From: Streptomyces sp. SAI-127
GTDB lineage: Bacteria > Actinomycetota > Actinomycetes > Streptomycetales > Streptomycetaceae
Direction: 5' to 3'
Assembly: GCF_029894425.1 (NCBI RefSeq)
Contig: NZ_JARXYJ010000001.1
Location: 9,072,501 to 9,136,500, forward strand
Length of the DNA stretch: 64,000 nt
The notes below the pieces were generated by a model. The model did no database searches and was not told where the DNA came from. It saw only the letters and a program-made list of their open reading frames with translations. Both the position numbers and the translations under genes were made by a program. The number at the start of each line of letters is the position of its first letter. Positions within the stretch are counted from its first letter, which is position 1. Shown here piece after piece: positions 8,805-17,034 of the stretch.

Positions 8805-8835
8805 CCAACCCGGCGAACCTATGCGGTCACAGCAC
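8805..8835 (-). repeat. Solo copy of an IS630-type terminal repeat
   Basis: Read leftward from the TA at 8836-8837, this stretch repeats the left end of the element at 7035 almost exactly (GTGCTGTGACCGCATAGG and on through GGTTCGCCGGG). It is followed outward by TA. No second end or transposase is attached, so it looks like the remnant of a related IS copy lost by deletion. Confidence 0.75.
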
Positions 8836-9103
8836 TAGCCGTAGGCCCCACATTCAGAACAGTGGCGCCGACGGGCGCTTCCCCGTACATACGCCGGCAG
8901 AGCCGTGCCGTTCCACCGCTACACCCGGCAACGACACGCACTTGGTGGAGGGCCTGTGCACGTTCAGTCCCTGCCGTTCGGTCCCTCGTAAATGTGCAGG
9001 TCACAGCGTTAAGTCGCGCCCGTAAGGGACCCAAAGGACTCTAACGTCCTCGTGCACGGTTGGCCGTGGCCCGGGGGACTGTAAGACGTTCGGTGTAACT
9101 CCC
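8836..9103. other. Non-coding stretch without recognisable genes
   Basis: Between the solo IS630 end and the IS5-like fragment I see no frame with a recognisable product, no tRNA-like structure and no clear repeat. It is probably decayed mobile or intergenic DNA. Confidence 0.4.
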
Positions 9104-9247
9104 GATCATGGAAGATGCATCGGGCTGTCGCCGGTTGTGATCGCTGAACTGATCGCCGAGATAGGGCCGTTATGGCACGAGCAGCATCAGACGCGCCTGA
9201 CGGCACGGCCGCGGAAACGGGCGGTAGGAGCCGGTGTGAAGCACTAG
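9104..9247 (+). pseudogene. 5' remnant of an IS5-like transposase
   Basis: From 9125 the frame reads LSPVVIAELIAEIGPLW and continues through HEQHQ, a TARPRKRAVGAG stretch and KH before stopping at TAG 9245-9247. This is the conserved N-terminus of Streptomyces IS5-like transposases (pattern ELVAEVGPLWHERHQARLASRPRKRAVGAGAKHRLVF). The match ends abruptly after about 40 codons, with no catalytic domain. The frame is a truncated, non-functional relic. Confidence 0.7.
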
Positions 9248-9313
9248 GGTCCGTCTTCAAACGTCGTCAGATGGCCCCATGGTTGCCGGGCCGTTCCGCT
9301 GTGCGCCCCAAGC

Positions 9314-9733
9314 TCAGGGAGAGTGTCTGGTCGTGGGGCAGCGGGCGAAAAGGGCTGACGCTTCCGGTCCGGCGATCGCGGGCAGAAGGCGTTCGAGCCC
9401 AGCGGCTTGCTGCCGGAGCCGCTTGAACATTGCCCGTCCCGACTGCACCGAGCCGGGTACGTCCTGGGCGGGGCCACATCCAGCTGCGACGTAAAGGCAT
9501 TCCAGCCATGCCGCTTCTCGGGTGCCGTCTCCGGTGAAGCGCTCGACGAGCGTGGAGACCTCCGACTCGCGTCCGAGGTGGAGCCAGATTTGGATGTGGA
9601 GGCCGGGACGGCGGTAGATGTGGCCAAGTTGGGTCGCTTCCGGCCCGACGAAGCCCTCGGCATGGAGGAAATCGAAGGCCGCTGCGAGAACTTCGTCGTA
9701 CGTCGGCTGCCCGGCGCGGATACGACGGCTCAT
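9314..9733 (-). CDS. Hypothetical protein
   Basis: 139 residues from ATG 9733 (a GTG at 9781 would add 16). The frame is open, with balanced composition and a plausible folded core (YDEVLAAAFDFLHAEGF, then IYRRPGLHIQIWLHLGRE, then a helical C-terminus). No signal peptide, membrane segment or motif that I recognise. There is no good ribosome site. It starts just beyond the junction of a truncated IS21-like fragment, so it may itself be a displaced or shortened gene. Function unknown. Confidence 0.45.
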   Translation of the reverse strand: MSRRIRAGQPTYDEVLAAAFDFLHAEGFVGPEATQLGHIYRRPGLHIQIWLHLGRESEVSTLVERFTGDGTREAAWLECLYVAAGCGPAQDVPGSVQSGRAMFKRLRQQAAGLERLLPAIAGPEASALFARCPTTRHSP

Positions 9734-9781
9734 GGGTTGATGCTGCCGCGGGCCTGTCGAGCCTTCAAGGGTAAGTCCCAC

Positions 9782-9907
9782 TTATCTGGACCTGTCCTCA
9801 CGCACCGTCCGGCGGTGAACGTCGTACTTGCGGGCCAGAGCCCTGATCAACAGCCCCTCGCTCCGCGAGTCCCCTCGGATGGCCGCGAACAGATCGACCC
9901 GTGCCAC
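9782..9907 (-). pseudogene. N-terminal remnant of an IS21-type transposase (istA fragment)
   Basis: From GTG 9907 the frame begins VARVDLFAAIRGDSR and continues through a helix-turn-helix (RALARKYDVHRRTVRE) before an abrupt TAA at 9782-9784. The first 37 or so residues match the DNA-binding N-terminus of IS21-family IstA proteins; the catalytic domain is gone. Similarity ends at VRE, which marks a recombination junction next to the hypothetical gene at 9314-9733. Confidence 0.7.
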
Positions 9908-9954
9908 GTCCAGTTCCTGACGGCGCCGATCAGGGAGCCGCTGCCGCAGCGGTC

Positions 9955-10235
9955 GTAACGCCTTGCGAGCGTGAGATGACGGGCACGGCGCTCAACCGCG
10001 ATATCGCGGTCCATCGCTACGCCATCGGCGAGAAACTCCACGTCTCTCACGCCCGGAATTGCGAAGGACTCTATACGTTCACGTGTTCGAATGTTCCAAA
10101 CGTGCAATTCGTCAATGTTCGTGCTGATGGCGGCGATGGTGCGGCCGTTCAGGACGGTGCACGCCAGTGCCTGGGCGGCGCCGTCGGGAGGGGTTCGCCG
10201 AGCTGGCCGCTGCCCAGATCCCACACATACACCGA
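9955..10235 (-). pseudogene. Decayed WD40-repeat protein fragment
   Basis: Two leftward frames carry WD40-like pieces. One reads SVYVWDLGSGQLGEPL (about 10230-10190); the other continues DGAAQALACTVLNGRT and then LHVWNIRTRERIESF (about 10190-10050). In intact WD40 proteins these would be continuous through a TGHD-type turn, which is missing, so a small deletion has shifted the frame near 10190. No start codon, no other repeats. Non-functional relic. Confidence 0.6.
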
Positions 10236-10244
10236 ACCCCTGAA

Positions 10245-10430
10245 GCGGTCCCAGATGCCGCCGGCGTAGTGGCCGGTGAAGAGCAGGGAGACGCCGCCGA
10301 AGAAGGCAGCAGGCCGATCAGTGCGCGGATGCCGCCCCCGAGGCCCAGGACCGGATGGTGGGTGATGGCCGGCAGCCACCACTTCACCAGGACCAGGCCG
10401 CGGGACAGGTGCTCGGGGTGTTTCGGGAGG
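10245..10430 (-). pseudogene. Decayed DUF4389-like membrane protein fragment
   Basis: One leftward frame reads HPEHLSRGLVLVKWWLPAI followed by a hydrophobic stretch ending RALIGLLP. A second frame then gives FFGGVSLLFTGHYAGGIWDRF. Joined, these resemble the conserved core of DUF4389 proteins (YPERLSRGLVLVKWWLLAIPHY ... LLFTGRYPRGL.D), so a frameshift near 10310 separates them. It abuts the WD40 relic and is part of the same degenerate block. Confidence 0.5.
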
Positions 10431-10514
10431 ATCCGGGATCCAGTCGGGCCGTACGGCTCGCATGGTAGGGCGCGTCCGCCGTGCCCGGCCCCGCTCCCAA
10501 GGGGTCGGCAAAGG

Positions 10515-10543
10515 CAGGGCGCCCGGGTTCGCCGGGCGCCCTG
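10515..10543 (-). terminator. Strong hairpin downstream of the glucarate operon
   Basis: A perfect 12-bp stem (CAGGGCGCCCGG / CCGGGCGCCCTG) with a GTTCG loop, 17 bases past the gudD-like stop codon. It fits a rho-independent type terminator for the leftward operon and also separates it from the pseudogene zone. Confidence 0.75.
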
Positions 10544-10559
10544 TCTCATGGGGGGACGG

Positions 10560-11813
10560 TCACCAACGGGGGAGCCTGAGTTCGTAGTCGGGCTGGAAGC
10601 GCTGTAGGTATCCGGTGTCGTCGCGGCTGCGTACCCCGGAGTCGAGGTAGACGTGGTGCAGCCGGTCCAGGGCCTCGTGGTCGAGCTCCACGCCGAGGCC
10701 GGGTCCGGTCGGTACCTTGACCTCGCCGTCGCGGAACTCCAGGACGCCGGGGAGGACGACGTCGTCCGCCGAGTTCCACGGGTAGTGCGTGTCGCAGGAG
10801 TGGTCGAGGTTCGGGATCGCCGCCGCCACGTGGGTCATGGCGGCCAGGCTGATGCCCAGGTGCGAGTTGGAGTGCATGGACAGGGCGAGCCCGAACGCCT
10901 CGCAGACCGCGGCCAGTTCACGGGTGCGGCGCAGACCGCCCCAGTAGTGGTGGTCCGTCAGCAGCACCTGGATCGCGTTCTGTTCGATCGCGGGCCTGAG
11001 GTGCTCCCAGGCGATCACGCACATGTTGGTGCCCAGCGGCATGGGCGCGTCCTTGGCCACCGCCGCCATGCCCTCGATGCCCTTGGTCGGGTCCTCCAGG
11101 TACTCCAGGACACCGTCGAGTTCACGGGCCACGTACCTGGACGTCTCCACCGTCCAGGCCGTGTTGGGGTCGAGCCGCAGCGGCTGCCCGGGGAAGGCCT
11201 CCGCGAGCGCCTTGATCGCGGCGATCTCCTCGTCGGGCGGGAAGACACCGCCCTTCAGCTTGAACGACCTGAACCCGTACCGCTCCTGCATCAGCCGGGC
11301 CTGCTCCACGATGCCGGCCGGGTCCAGGGCCTCGCCCCAGTCGTCGCCGACGGCGGCGCGGCCGTCGAGGGCCGGATGCTCGGCCCACTTGTAGAAGAGG
11401 TACGCGGCGAACGGCACCGAGTCCCGGACCGTCCCGCCGAGCAGGTCGCTGACCGGGCGGCCGAGCAGCTTGCCCTGCGCGTCGAGACAGGCCACCTCCA
11501 CCGCGGAGGTGGTCCAGCCGCGCTCGTGGGAGCTGGGCACGGTCGGGAGCAGGGCGGCGTCGATCGCGGCGCGGACGGCGGTCGTGTCGAAGACGTCCAT
11601 GCCTGCGACGACCTTCGCGGCGGCCTCGAGTCGTTCCAGGCGGGCGACGCCGCCGGGGGACTCGCCGAGGCCCACCGTGCCGTCCTCCAGGACGAGTTGG
11701 AGGATGATGCGCAGGGCGAGGGGCTCGTGGACGCCGTTGGAGTTGAGCAGGGGCGGGTCGCGGAAGGCGATCGGGGTGACGATCAGCTCTTTGATCCGAG
11801 TGGGGTCGCTCAT
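10560..11813 (-). CDS. gudD: Glucarate dehydratase (enolase superfamily)
   Basis: 417 residues. Muconate-lactonizing-enzyme N-domain followed by a barrel with glucarate-dehydratase signatures: K185-x-K187 in SFKLKGG, metal ligands Asp 215 (RLDPN), Glu 240 (YLEDP) and Asn 263 (GTNMC), and His 314 in SMHSNSHLGIS. It should dehydrate D-glucarate (and perhaps idarate/galactarate) to 5-keto-4-deoxyglucarate. Its ATG overlaps the stop of the upstream kdgD-like gene (ATGA 11810-11813). It is the last gene of a leftward operon with an ABC sugar-acid importer and the next pathway enzyme, which supports the substrate. Galactarate-type relatives exist, so exact specificity is inferred. Confidence 0.88.
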   Translation of the reverse strand: MSDPTRIKELIVTPIAFRDPPLLNSNGVHEPLALRIILQLVLEDGTVGLGESPGGVARLERLEAAAKVVAGMDVFDTTAVRAAIDAALLPTVPSSHERGWTTSAVEVACLDAQGKLLGRPVSDLLGGTVRDSVPFAAYLFYKWAEHPALDGRAAVGDDWGEALDPAGIVEQARLMQERYGFRSFKLKGGVFPPDEEIAAIKALAEAFPGQPLRLDPNTAWTVETSRYVARELDGVLEYLEDPTKGIEGMAAVAKDAPMPLGTNMCVIAWEHLRPAIEQNAIQVLLTDHHYWGGLRRTRELAAVCEAFGLALSMHSNSHLGISLAAMTHVAAAIPNLDHSCDTHYPWNSADDVVLPGVLEFRDGEVKVPTGPGLGVELDHEALDRLHHVYLDSGVRSRDDTGYLQRFQPDYELRLPRW

Positions 11814-12718
11814 GCGCCGACCACCTCCAGGCCGTGGTCGATGAGCTTGGACAGGCGCGCGATGTGCTCCGGGGCCGGATCGACCAGGGGCGCCCGTACG
11901 CCACCGACGGCCAGTCCACGCAGGGCCACTCCCGCCTTGACGAGCGCCACGGCATACCCCGGCAACTCGTCGCGGAGCTGGACGAGTGGGCCGTAGAACT
12001 CGTCGAGGAGGGTGTCGAGGAGCGGTCGGTCGCCCGCGGCGAGTGCCCGATGGAAGGCGAGGGCGATCTCGGGCGCGAAGGCGAACACGGCGGAGGAGTA
12101 CAGCGGGACGCCGATGCCCTGATAGGCGGGTGCGGTCATCTCCGCCGTCGGCAGGCCGTTGAAGAACTGGAAGTCCTCCGTGCCCGGTACGGCACGCACC
12201 GCGCGCACGATGCGGTGCATCCGCTCGATGTCGCCGAGGCCGTCCTTGAGGCCGACGACCCTGGGCAGTGCGGCGATCTCGGCGGCCGTCTCCTCGGTGA
12301 GGCGGGCGGTGCCGCGCTGGTAGAAGATCACCGGCAGCTCGCTCGCGGCGGTGACCTCCTCGACGTAGCGCACCAGGCCCTGTTGCGGGGCCGTCACGAG
12401 GTACGGCGGGAGCAGCAGGATGCCGTCGGCGCCGGCCCGCGCCACGCGGGCGGCCTGGTCGCGGGCGACCGGGGTGGGGCCGCCGGCCGCGGCCAGGACG
12501 GGCACCCGGCCCGCGGTCGTGTCGACCGCGACCCGGGTGGCCCGCTCGATCTCGTCGGGCGTCAGCGCGTGGAACTCACCGGTGCCGCAGGCGACGAACA
12601 CGCCGCCCGCACCGGCAGCGACGCCGCTGTCGATGTGCTGCGCGAGCCGTTCCTCGTCCAGCCAGCCGTCCGCGGCGAACGGCGTCACCGGGAAGAACAG
12701 CACTCCTTGGAACTTCAT
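11810..12718 (-). CDS. kdgD: 5-dehydro-4-deoxyglucarate dehydratase (DHDPS/NAL family)
   Basis: 302 residues from ATG 12718 with AGGGAG upstream. A single aldolase-class-I barrel: FPVTPF near residues 9-14, GTGEF 46-49, Tyr 133 (IFYQRG) and Schiff-base Lys 158 (VGLKDG). Family members with this pattern convert 5-keto-4-deoxyglucarate to 2,5-dioxopentanoate (alpha-ketoglutarate semialdehyde) with loss of CO2 and water. It lies directly before gudD with a 4-base overlap, exactly the two consecutive steps of the pathway. The following dehydrogenase is not in this operon. Confidence 0.9.
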   Translation of the reverse strand: MKFQGVLFFPVTPFAADGWLDEERLAQHIDSGVAAGAGGVFVACGTGEFHALTPDEIERATRVAVDTTAGRVPVLAAAGGPTPVARDQAARVARAGADGILLLPPYLVTAPQQGLVRYVEEVTAASELPVIFYQRGTARLTEETAAEIAALPRVVGLKDGLGDIERMHRIVRAVRAVPGTEDFQFFNGLPTAEMTAPAYQGIGVPLYSSAVFAFAPEIALAFHRALAAGDRPLLDTLLDEFYGPLVQLRDELPGYAVALVKAGVALRGLAVGGVRAPLVDPAPEHIARLSKLIDHGLEVVGA

Positions 12719-12744
12719 GTCTCCCTCAAACGTGGGGGGTCGGG

Positions 12745-13689
12745 TCAGCCCTTCGTGGCACCGGCGGCGATGCCGGTGACCAGGGAGCGCTGGAGGAGCA
12801 GATAGACGATCAGGCTGGGGATGAGGGCGATGACCGCACCGGCCAGGACCACCCCGGAGCCGACCTCGGGGTCCGTGCGCAGGATGGACAGGGCGACGGT
12901 GACCGTGTAGTCGGTGGGGTCCTTGGAGGCGATCAGGGGCAGCAGGTACTGGTCCCAGATCATGATGAAGCCGAGCACCCCGGCCACGCCCAGCGCGGGC
13001 TTGCACAGCGGCAGGATGATCTGCCACAGCATCCGCAGTTCGCCGACGCCGTCGAGGCGGGCCGCCTCCTCGATCTCGGCGGGGATGTCCCGCATGAACT
13101 CGGTCAGCATCATCACCGAGAAGCCCCAGGCGCCCAGCGGCAGGATGACACCCCAGACCGTGCCCTTCAGGTCCAGGTGGACCACCGGGACGTCACCGAG
13201 GACCAGGGACAGGGGGATCGCGATGACCTCCTCGGGCAGCATCAGCGTCATCATGAACAGCATCATGATCAGCGCCTGGCCACGGAACCGGTGCCGCGCC
13301 AGCGCGTAGGCCGCCAGCGTGCACACCACGAGCTGGAGCAGCAGTCCGCCGCCCGCGATGACCAGGGAGTTGCCGAGGTAGTCCCAGATGCCGCGTTCGC
13401 CCGCCACCCTGAAGTTCAGCAGGGTGCTGTCGTGCGGCAGGAACGACAGCGAGGATCCGCTGGGGTTGGTGGTGAAGGCGCCCGAGAAGATCGTCAGGAA
13501 CGGCGCCGCGAAGACGGCGAGGGCGATCAGACAGAGCAGGATGCGCAGGGCCCAGGCGAGTCCGGGCCGGTCGTTCCAGCCGACGGCGGTGTCGAAGCGG
13601 GCCGGGGTGGTCCGCTGCGCCTTGGTGGTCCGTCCGGCCGGGGTGTCAGGTGCCGCCGGCCGGACGGGGTCGATGACGGGGGCGCTCAT
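12745..13689 (-). CDS. ABC sugar/sugar-acid importer permease (MalG type)
   Basis: 314 residues from ATG 13689, with GGGGAG upstream and an ATGA overlap with the preceding permease gene. Six membrane spans are expected; the first is at about residues 45-70. The coupling loop EEAARLDGVGELRMLWQIILPL fits the EAA motif of binding-protein-dependent permeases. It pairs with the upstream permease and lipoprotein. No ATPase gene is present, so a shared MsiK-type ATPase elsewhere in the genome probably powers it, as is usual in Streptomyces. Confidence 0.9.
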   Translation of the reverse strand: MSAPVIDPVRPAAPDTPAGRTTKAQRTTPARFDTAVGWNDRPGLAWALRILLCLIALAVFAAPFLTIFSGAFTTNPSGSSLSFLPHDSTLLNFRVAGERGIWDYLGNSLVIAGGGLLLQLVVCTLAAYALARHRFRGQALIMMLFMMTLMLPEEVIAIPLSLVLGDVPVVHLDLKGTVWGVILPLGAWGFSVMMLTEFMRDIPAEIEEAARLDGVGELRMLWQIILPLCKPALGVAGVLGFIMIWDQYLLPLIASKDPTDYTVTVALSILRTDPEVGSGVVLAGAVIALIPSLIVYLLLQRSLVTGIAAGATKG

Positions 13690-14606
13690 CGCGCTTCTCC
13701 CCTCTTGCGGAGGTTGTTGACCAGGACGGTGAGCAGCAGCGTCACGCAGAGCAGGACGACCGAGGCCGCCGAGGCGCCGCCGATGTCGTTGCGGGTGAAG
13801 CCCAGGGTGTAGGCGCGGGTCATCCAGACGTCGGTGGACCCGGCGGGGCCGCCGCCGGTGAGGACGTAGACCTCGGTGAACACGCGCAGTCCGCGGATGG
13901 TGGCGAGCGTGAGCACGATCATGAGCGCCGGGCGGATCGCGGGAAGCGTGACGTGACGCAGCCGCTGCCACAGCGAGACACCGTCCATCGCCGCCGCCTC
14001 GTACAGCGAGCGGTCCACGCCCGCGAGACCGGCGAGGAAGATCACCATGTTGTACGGCGCCCAGATCCAGATGCCCATCACCATCGTCGAGTACAGCGCG
14101 ATGTCGGGGTTGTCGAGGAACTGGACGGTCCCGAGTCCGAAGAAGTGCAGGCCGCTGTTGAGCAGGCCGTCGGAGGTCGGGTAGTACATCAGCCGCCACA
14201 GTTCGCCGACCACCGCGGTGGCCGTGACGGCGGGCAGGAAGACCGCGGTACGGAGGAACTTCAGCGAGCGGGCCTGGCCCTCGAGGAGCAGCGCGAGGGC
14301 GAACCCGAGCAGGATCGCGCCGACCGACTGGCCGATGCCCAGGATCAGGGTGTGCCCGATGGCGTCCTGGAAGCGGTGGTCGGTCAGGACCCGGCCGTAG
14401 TTCTCGAGGCCGATCCACTTGTCGCCGAGGAAGGGCCTGACGTCGAAGAAGCTGAGCCAGATGCCCTTGGCCATCGGCCAGAACTTGAAGACGAGGGCGA
14501 GCAGCAGACCCGGAGCCAGGAAGAGCCAGGGGACGACGGCCTTCTTGTCGAAGGCCCTCCTGCCCGTGCCTTCGCGCGCCGCGGGAGCGGTAACGGTTGC
14601 GGTCAT
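13686..14606 (-). CDS. ABC sugar/sugar-acid importer permease (MalF type)
   Basis: 306 residues. The N-terminal span VVPWLFLAPGLLLALVF is followed by five more hydrophobic segments. The EAA loop is visible as YEAAAMDGVSLWQRLRHVTLPAI (about residues 210-232). The start overlaps the binding-protein gene's stop (ATGA 14603-14606) and the stop overlaps the second permease, so all three are translationally coupled. It forms the membrane channel of the presumed glucarate/galactarate uptake system. Confidence 0.9.
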   Translation of the reverse strand: MTATVTAPAAREGTGRRAFDKKAVVPWLFLAPGLLLALVFKFWPMAKGIWLSFFDVRPFLGDKWIGLENYGRVLTDHRFQDAIGHTLILGIGQSVGAILLGFALALLLEGQARSLKFLRTAVFLPAVTATAVVGELWRLMYYPTSDGLLNSGLHFFGLGTVQFLDNPDIALYSTMVMGIWIWAPYNMVIFLAGLAGVDRSLYEAAAMDGVSLWQRLRHVTLPAIRPALMIVLTLATIRGLRVFTEVYVLTGGGPAGSTDVWMTRAYTLGFTRNDIGGASAASVVLLCVTLLLTVLVNNLRKRGEAR

Positions 14607-15937
14607 TTCAGCAGGTCCTGGTCCTTGAGGTCACCGGCGAGGGTGTCGTTCAGCTCCTTGAGCTGCGAGCGGACGTCACCGCCGCAGTACGTGAAGATCG
14701 CGTTCAGCGCGTCGGCGGTGTCCTGCTTGATCGGGGCGAAGTCCGGCGCGTTCGGGAACTGCTCGGAGGCGTCCTCGTAGGCCTTCTGTACGACACTCCA
14801 GCGGGCGTCGTTCCTGACCTTCGCCGCGTCCAGCGTGGAGTTCACGGGGATACGGACGACGGGCTGGTGGCCGTCGACGCTGGTCATGGCGATCTTCTGG
14901 CCCTCGGCCGAGACCAGGAACGAGGCCAGCGCCAGCTCCTGTCGGTCCTTGCCGGTCTTGGCGCCGAGGTAGACGTTCTCGCCGTCGGCCAGCACATCGC
15001 CGCCGGCCGGGCCGGCGGGGGCGGGGACGACCTCGTACTTGTCCTTGCCGGGCGTGGCGTCGAAGGTGGTGATGTTGTACGGCCCGGTCATGTACATCCC
15101 GGCGTTGCCGTCCTGGAAGTTGGTGGCCGTCGCCGTGACGGCGGTGATCGCGCCGGGCTGGACGACACCCTTCTTGCCGCAGAAGAGGTTGTCCTTCATC
15201 CAGGTCACGGCGTTGATCGCGGCGGCCGAGTCCATGGCCGGGGTGTACGTGCCCTTGCCGTCCGGCGCGATGATCTGCGCGCCGCCCTGCCACAGGAAGC
15301 TCGCGCCCCACCAGGCGGCGTAGCCGTTCTGGGCGCTGGCCGGGGCGACGATGCCGTAGGTGTCGGCCTTGCCGTCGCCGTCCGGGTCCTCGGTGGCGAA
15401 GGCCTTGGCGACGGAGAGCATCTCCTGCCAGGTCGTCGGCGCCTTCAGCCCGAGCTTCTTCAGCCAGTCGGTCCTGATCATCAGGGCCTGTGCCTGACGG
15501 GAGTACGGGATGCCGTAGTGCTTACCGTCGATGCCGACCGTGGAGGACCAGGACTTGTCGGTGATCCGGTCACCGCCCGCGATCGAGGCGGGGTCGATCG
15601 GCTTGAGCAGGCCCTGGCTCTGGTAACTGCCCATCAGCGCCGTGTCGTTGATCATGACGTCCGGCAGGTCCTTGGTGGACGCCCGGCTCTGGAGCTGCTG
15701 GTCGAAGTTGATGACCGGCTGGTAGTCGATCTTGATGCCGGTCTTCTTGGTGAAGGCGGCGAAGACCCGGTCGTAGGTGGCGGCCGAGTCCGGATTGCTC
15801 CGGGTCCAGACCTCCAGCGTGTTCGGATCGCTGCTGCCCGCGCTGTCGGAGCCGGAGCCACAGGCGGCCGTTCCGAACATCAATCCCGCGACGGTGGCCG
15901 CCGCGGCCAGGCGGCGTCGTCGTCGGCGATCGCCCAT
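14603..15937 (-). CDS. Extracellular solute-binding lipoprotein (family 1) of the sugar-acid importer
   Basis: 444 residues from ATG 15937 (GGAGAG seven bases upstream; an in-frame GTG lies at 15943). The signal peptide has six Arg residues, a short hydrophobic core and a lipobox GTAAC near residue 26. The mature part is a typical type 1 sugar-binding protein (LEVWTRSNPDSAATYDRVF start, later DVMINDTALMGSYQ and GNAGMYMTGPY). It captures the substrate outside the membrane for the two downstream permeases. It is the first gene of the glucarate operon, preceded by a repeated, partly palindromic operator-like sequence. Confidence 0.9.
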   Translation of the reverse strand: MGDRRRRRRLAAAATVAGLMFGTAACGSGSDSAGSSDPNTLEVWTRSNPDSAATYDRVFAAFTKKTGIKIDYQPVINFDQQLQSRASTKDLPDVMINDTALMGSYQSQGLLKPIDPASIAGGDRITDKSWSSTVGIDGKHYGIPYSRQAQALMIRTDWLKKLGLKAPTTWQEMLSVAKAFATEDPDGDGKADTYGIVAPASAQNGYAAWWGASFLWQGGAQIIAPDGKGTYTPAMDSAAAINAVTWMKDNLFCGKKGVVQPGAITAVTATATNFQDGNAGMYMTGPYNITTFDATPGKDKYEVVPAPAGPAGGDVLADGENVYLGAKTGKDRQELALASFLVSAEGQKIAMTSVDGHQPVVRIPVNSTLDAAKVRNDARWSVVQKAYEDASEQFPNAPDFAPIKQDTADALNAIFTYCGGDVRSQLKELNDTLAGDLKDQDLLK

Positions 15938-15950
15938 GGACACTCTCCGC

Positions 15951-15981
15951 TCATATCCGTGAACTGTTCATATCCGTGAAC
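15951..15981 (-). promoter_or_regulatory. Candidate operator: direct repeat with embedded palindromes upstream of the glucarate operon
   Basis: TCATATCCGTGAAC occurs twice, at 15951-15964 and 15968-15981. Within this array are two dyads: GTTCA-N6-TGAAC (15966-15981) and TGAAC-T-GTTCA (15960-15970). The sites lie 14-44 bases upstream of the binding-protein start, where a repressor would block transcription. The matching regulator is not in this window; GntR- or IclR-type factors are possible. Confidence 0.55.
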
Positions 15982-16129
15982 CCGCTTCACGAATCTAAAT
16001 GATCGGCCAAGCTACGGATTGTTTCTTCCGTATGTCAAGACATGGCCGAGAGTCTTCACAGAGGCTGTGCACGAGCCCTTCGGGAACGCTGTTGAGAAAG
16101 CAGTGGCGCGAGTGATCAGGGAGACACAG

Positions 16130-16996
16130 GTGTACGACGACAGCGACGGCCCGGGTGCGGCGGCGGCGCGGCTCACCGGCCGTACGGCGACGCAGGAGCG
16201 CCCGCTGTCCGGCGGGCTGGCCGAGGTGGTCCTCGACGACGGCCGGACGGTGATGGTCAAGCGCGCCGACAGTCTCGAGGAGGCCCGGGCGGAGGCGGCG
16301 GGGCTGCGCTGGCTGGCCGGAACCGGCCCGGTCCGGGTGCCGATCGTGTACGGCCAGGACGGCCACTGGCTGGTGACCGACCTGATCGCGCGGGGGCGGC
16401 CGAACCGGGAGGCGGCGCTCGACCTGGGCCGGGCGCTGGCCGGCTTGCACCTCGCCGGGGCGCCCGCCTTCGGCTCGGCGCCGCCCGGTGGCCCACGGGA
16501 CGCGTACATCGGGCGAGCCCCGATGCGGAACGTCGAAGGCGACGAGTGGCCCGAGTGGTACGCCGAGCACCGGGTGCTGCCGTATCTGCGGACCGCGGTG
16601 GACGACGGCACGATGACGCTCTCGGAGGCCGGGCTGATCGAGCGGCTCTGCGCGCGGCTGCCCGGTCTGGCGGGCCCCGCCGAGCCCCCGGCCCGGCTGC
16701 ACGGCGACCTCTGGAACGGCAACGTGCTGTGGGGCGCCGACGGCCACGCCTGGCTGATCGACCCCGCCGCTCACGGCGGCCACCGCGAGACCGACCTCGC
16801 GATGCTCCACCTCTTCGGCTGCCCGCACCTGGACGAGGTGCTGCGCGGCTACGAACAGGTGACACCGCTCGCCGACGGCTGGTCCGACCGCATCGGGCTC
16901 CACCAGCTGTTCCCCCTGCTGGTGCACGCCGTGCTGTTCGGACGGGGATACGCGGAACAGGCACTCAGCACGGCGAAGGCGGCCCTGGAACGGTGA
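16130..16996 (+). CDS. Fructosamine kinase family protein
   Basis: 288 residues from GTG 16130, which has GGGAG six bases upstream and gives the usual family length; a longer frame opens at 16019. It is a protein-kinase-like fold of the fructosamine-3-kinase/ketosamine-3-kinase family: substrate Lys in RTVMVKRAD, catalytic loop LHGDLWNGNVLWG (about residues 202-214) and metal-binding Asp in LIDPAAHGGHRETDLAML. It phosphorylates ketosamines (glycation products) so that they break down, or a related sugar amine. It diverges from the glucarate operon and shares its upstream region, but no functional link is evident. Confidence 0.88.
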   Translation: MYDDSDGPGAAAARLTGRTATQERPLSGGLAEVVLDDGRTVMVKRADSLEEARAEAAGLRWLAGTGPVRVPIVYGQDGHWLVTDLIARGRPNREAALDLGRALAGLHLAGAPAFGSAPPGGPRDAYIGRAPMRNVEGDEWPEWYAEHRVLPYLRTAVDDGTMTLSEAGLIERLCARLPGLAGPAEPPARLHGDLWNGNVLWGADGHAWLIDPAAHGGHRETDLAMLHLFGCPHLDEVLRGYEQVTPLADGWSDRIGLHQLFPLLVHAVLFGRGYAEQALSTAKAALER

Positions 16997-17034
16997 GTAC
17001 ACCGGTCCGGGCCGCCTGAGCGTGTGACATCGCG

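Noticed and set aside
8272..8837. A MITE or transposon unit between the IS630 right end and the solo end
   Set aside because: The sequence right of 8273 does not begin with an inverted repeat of the end, so there is no second terminus for a unit of that size.
8836..9103. tRNA or attachment site near the IS zone
   Set aside because: No cloverleaf or anticodon arm could be drawn and no direct repeat flanks the region.
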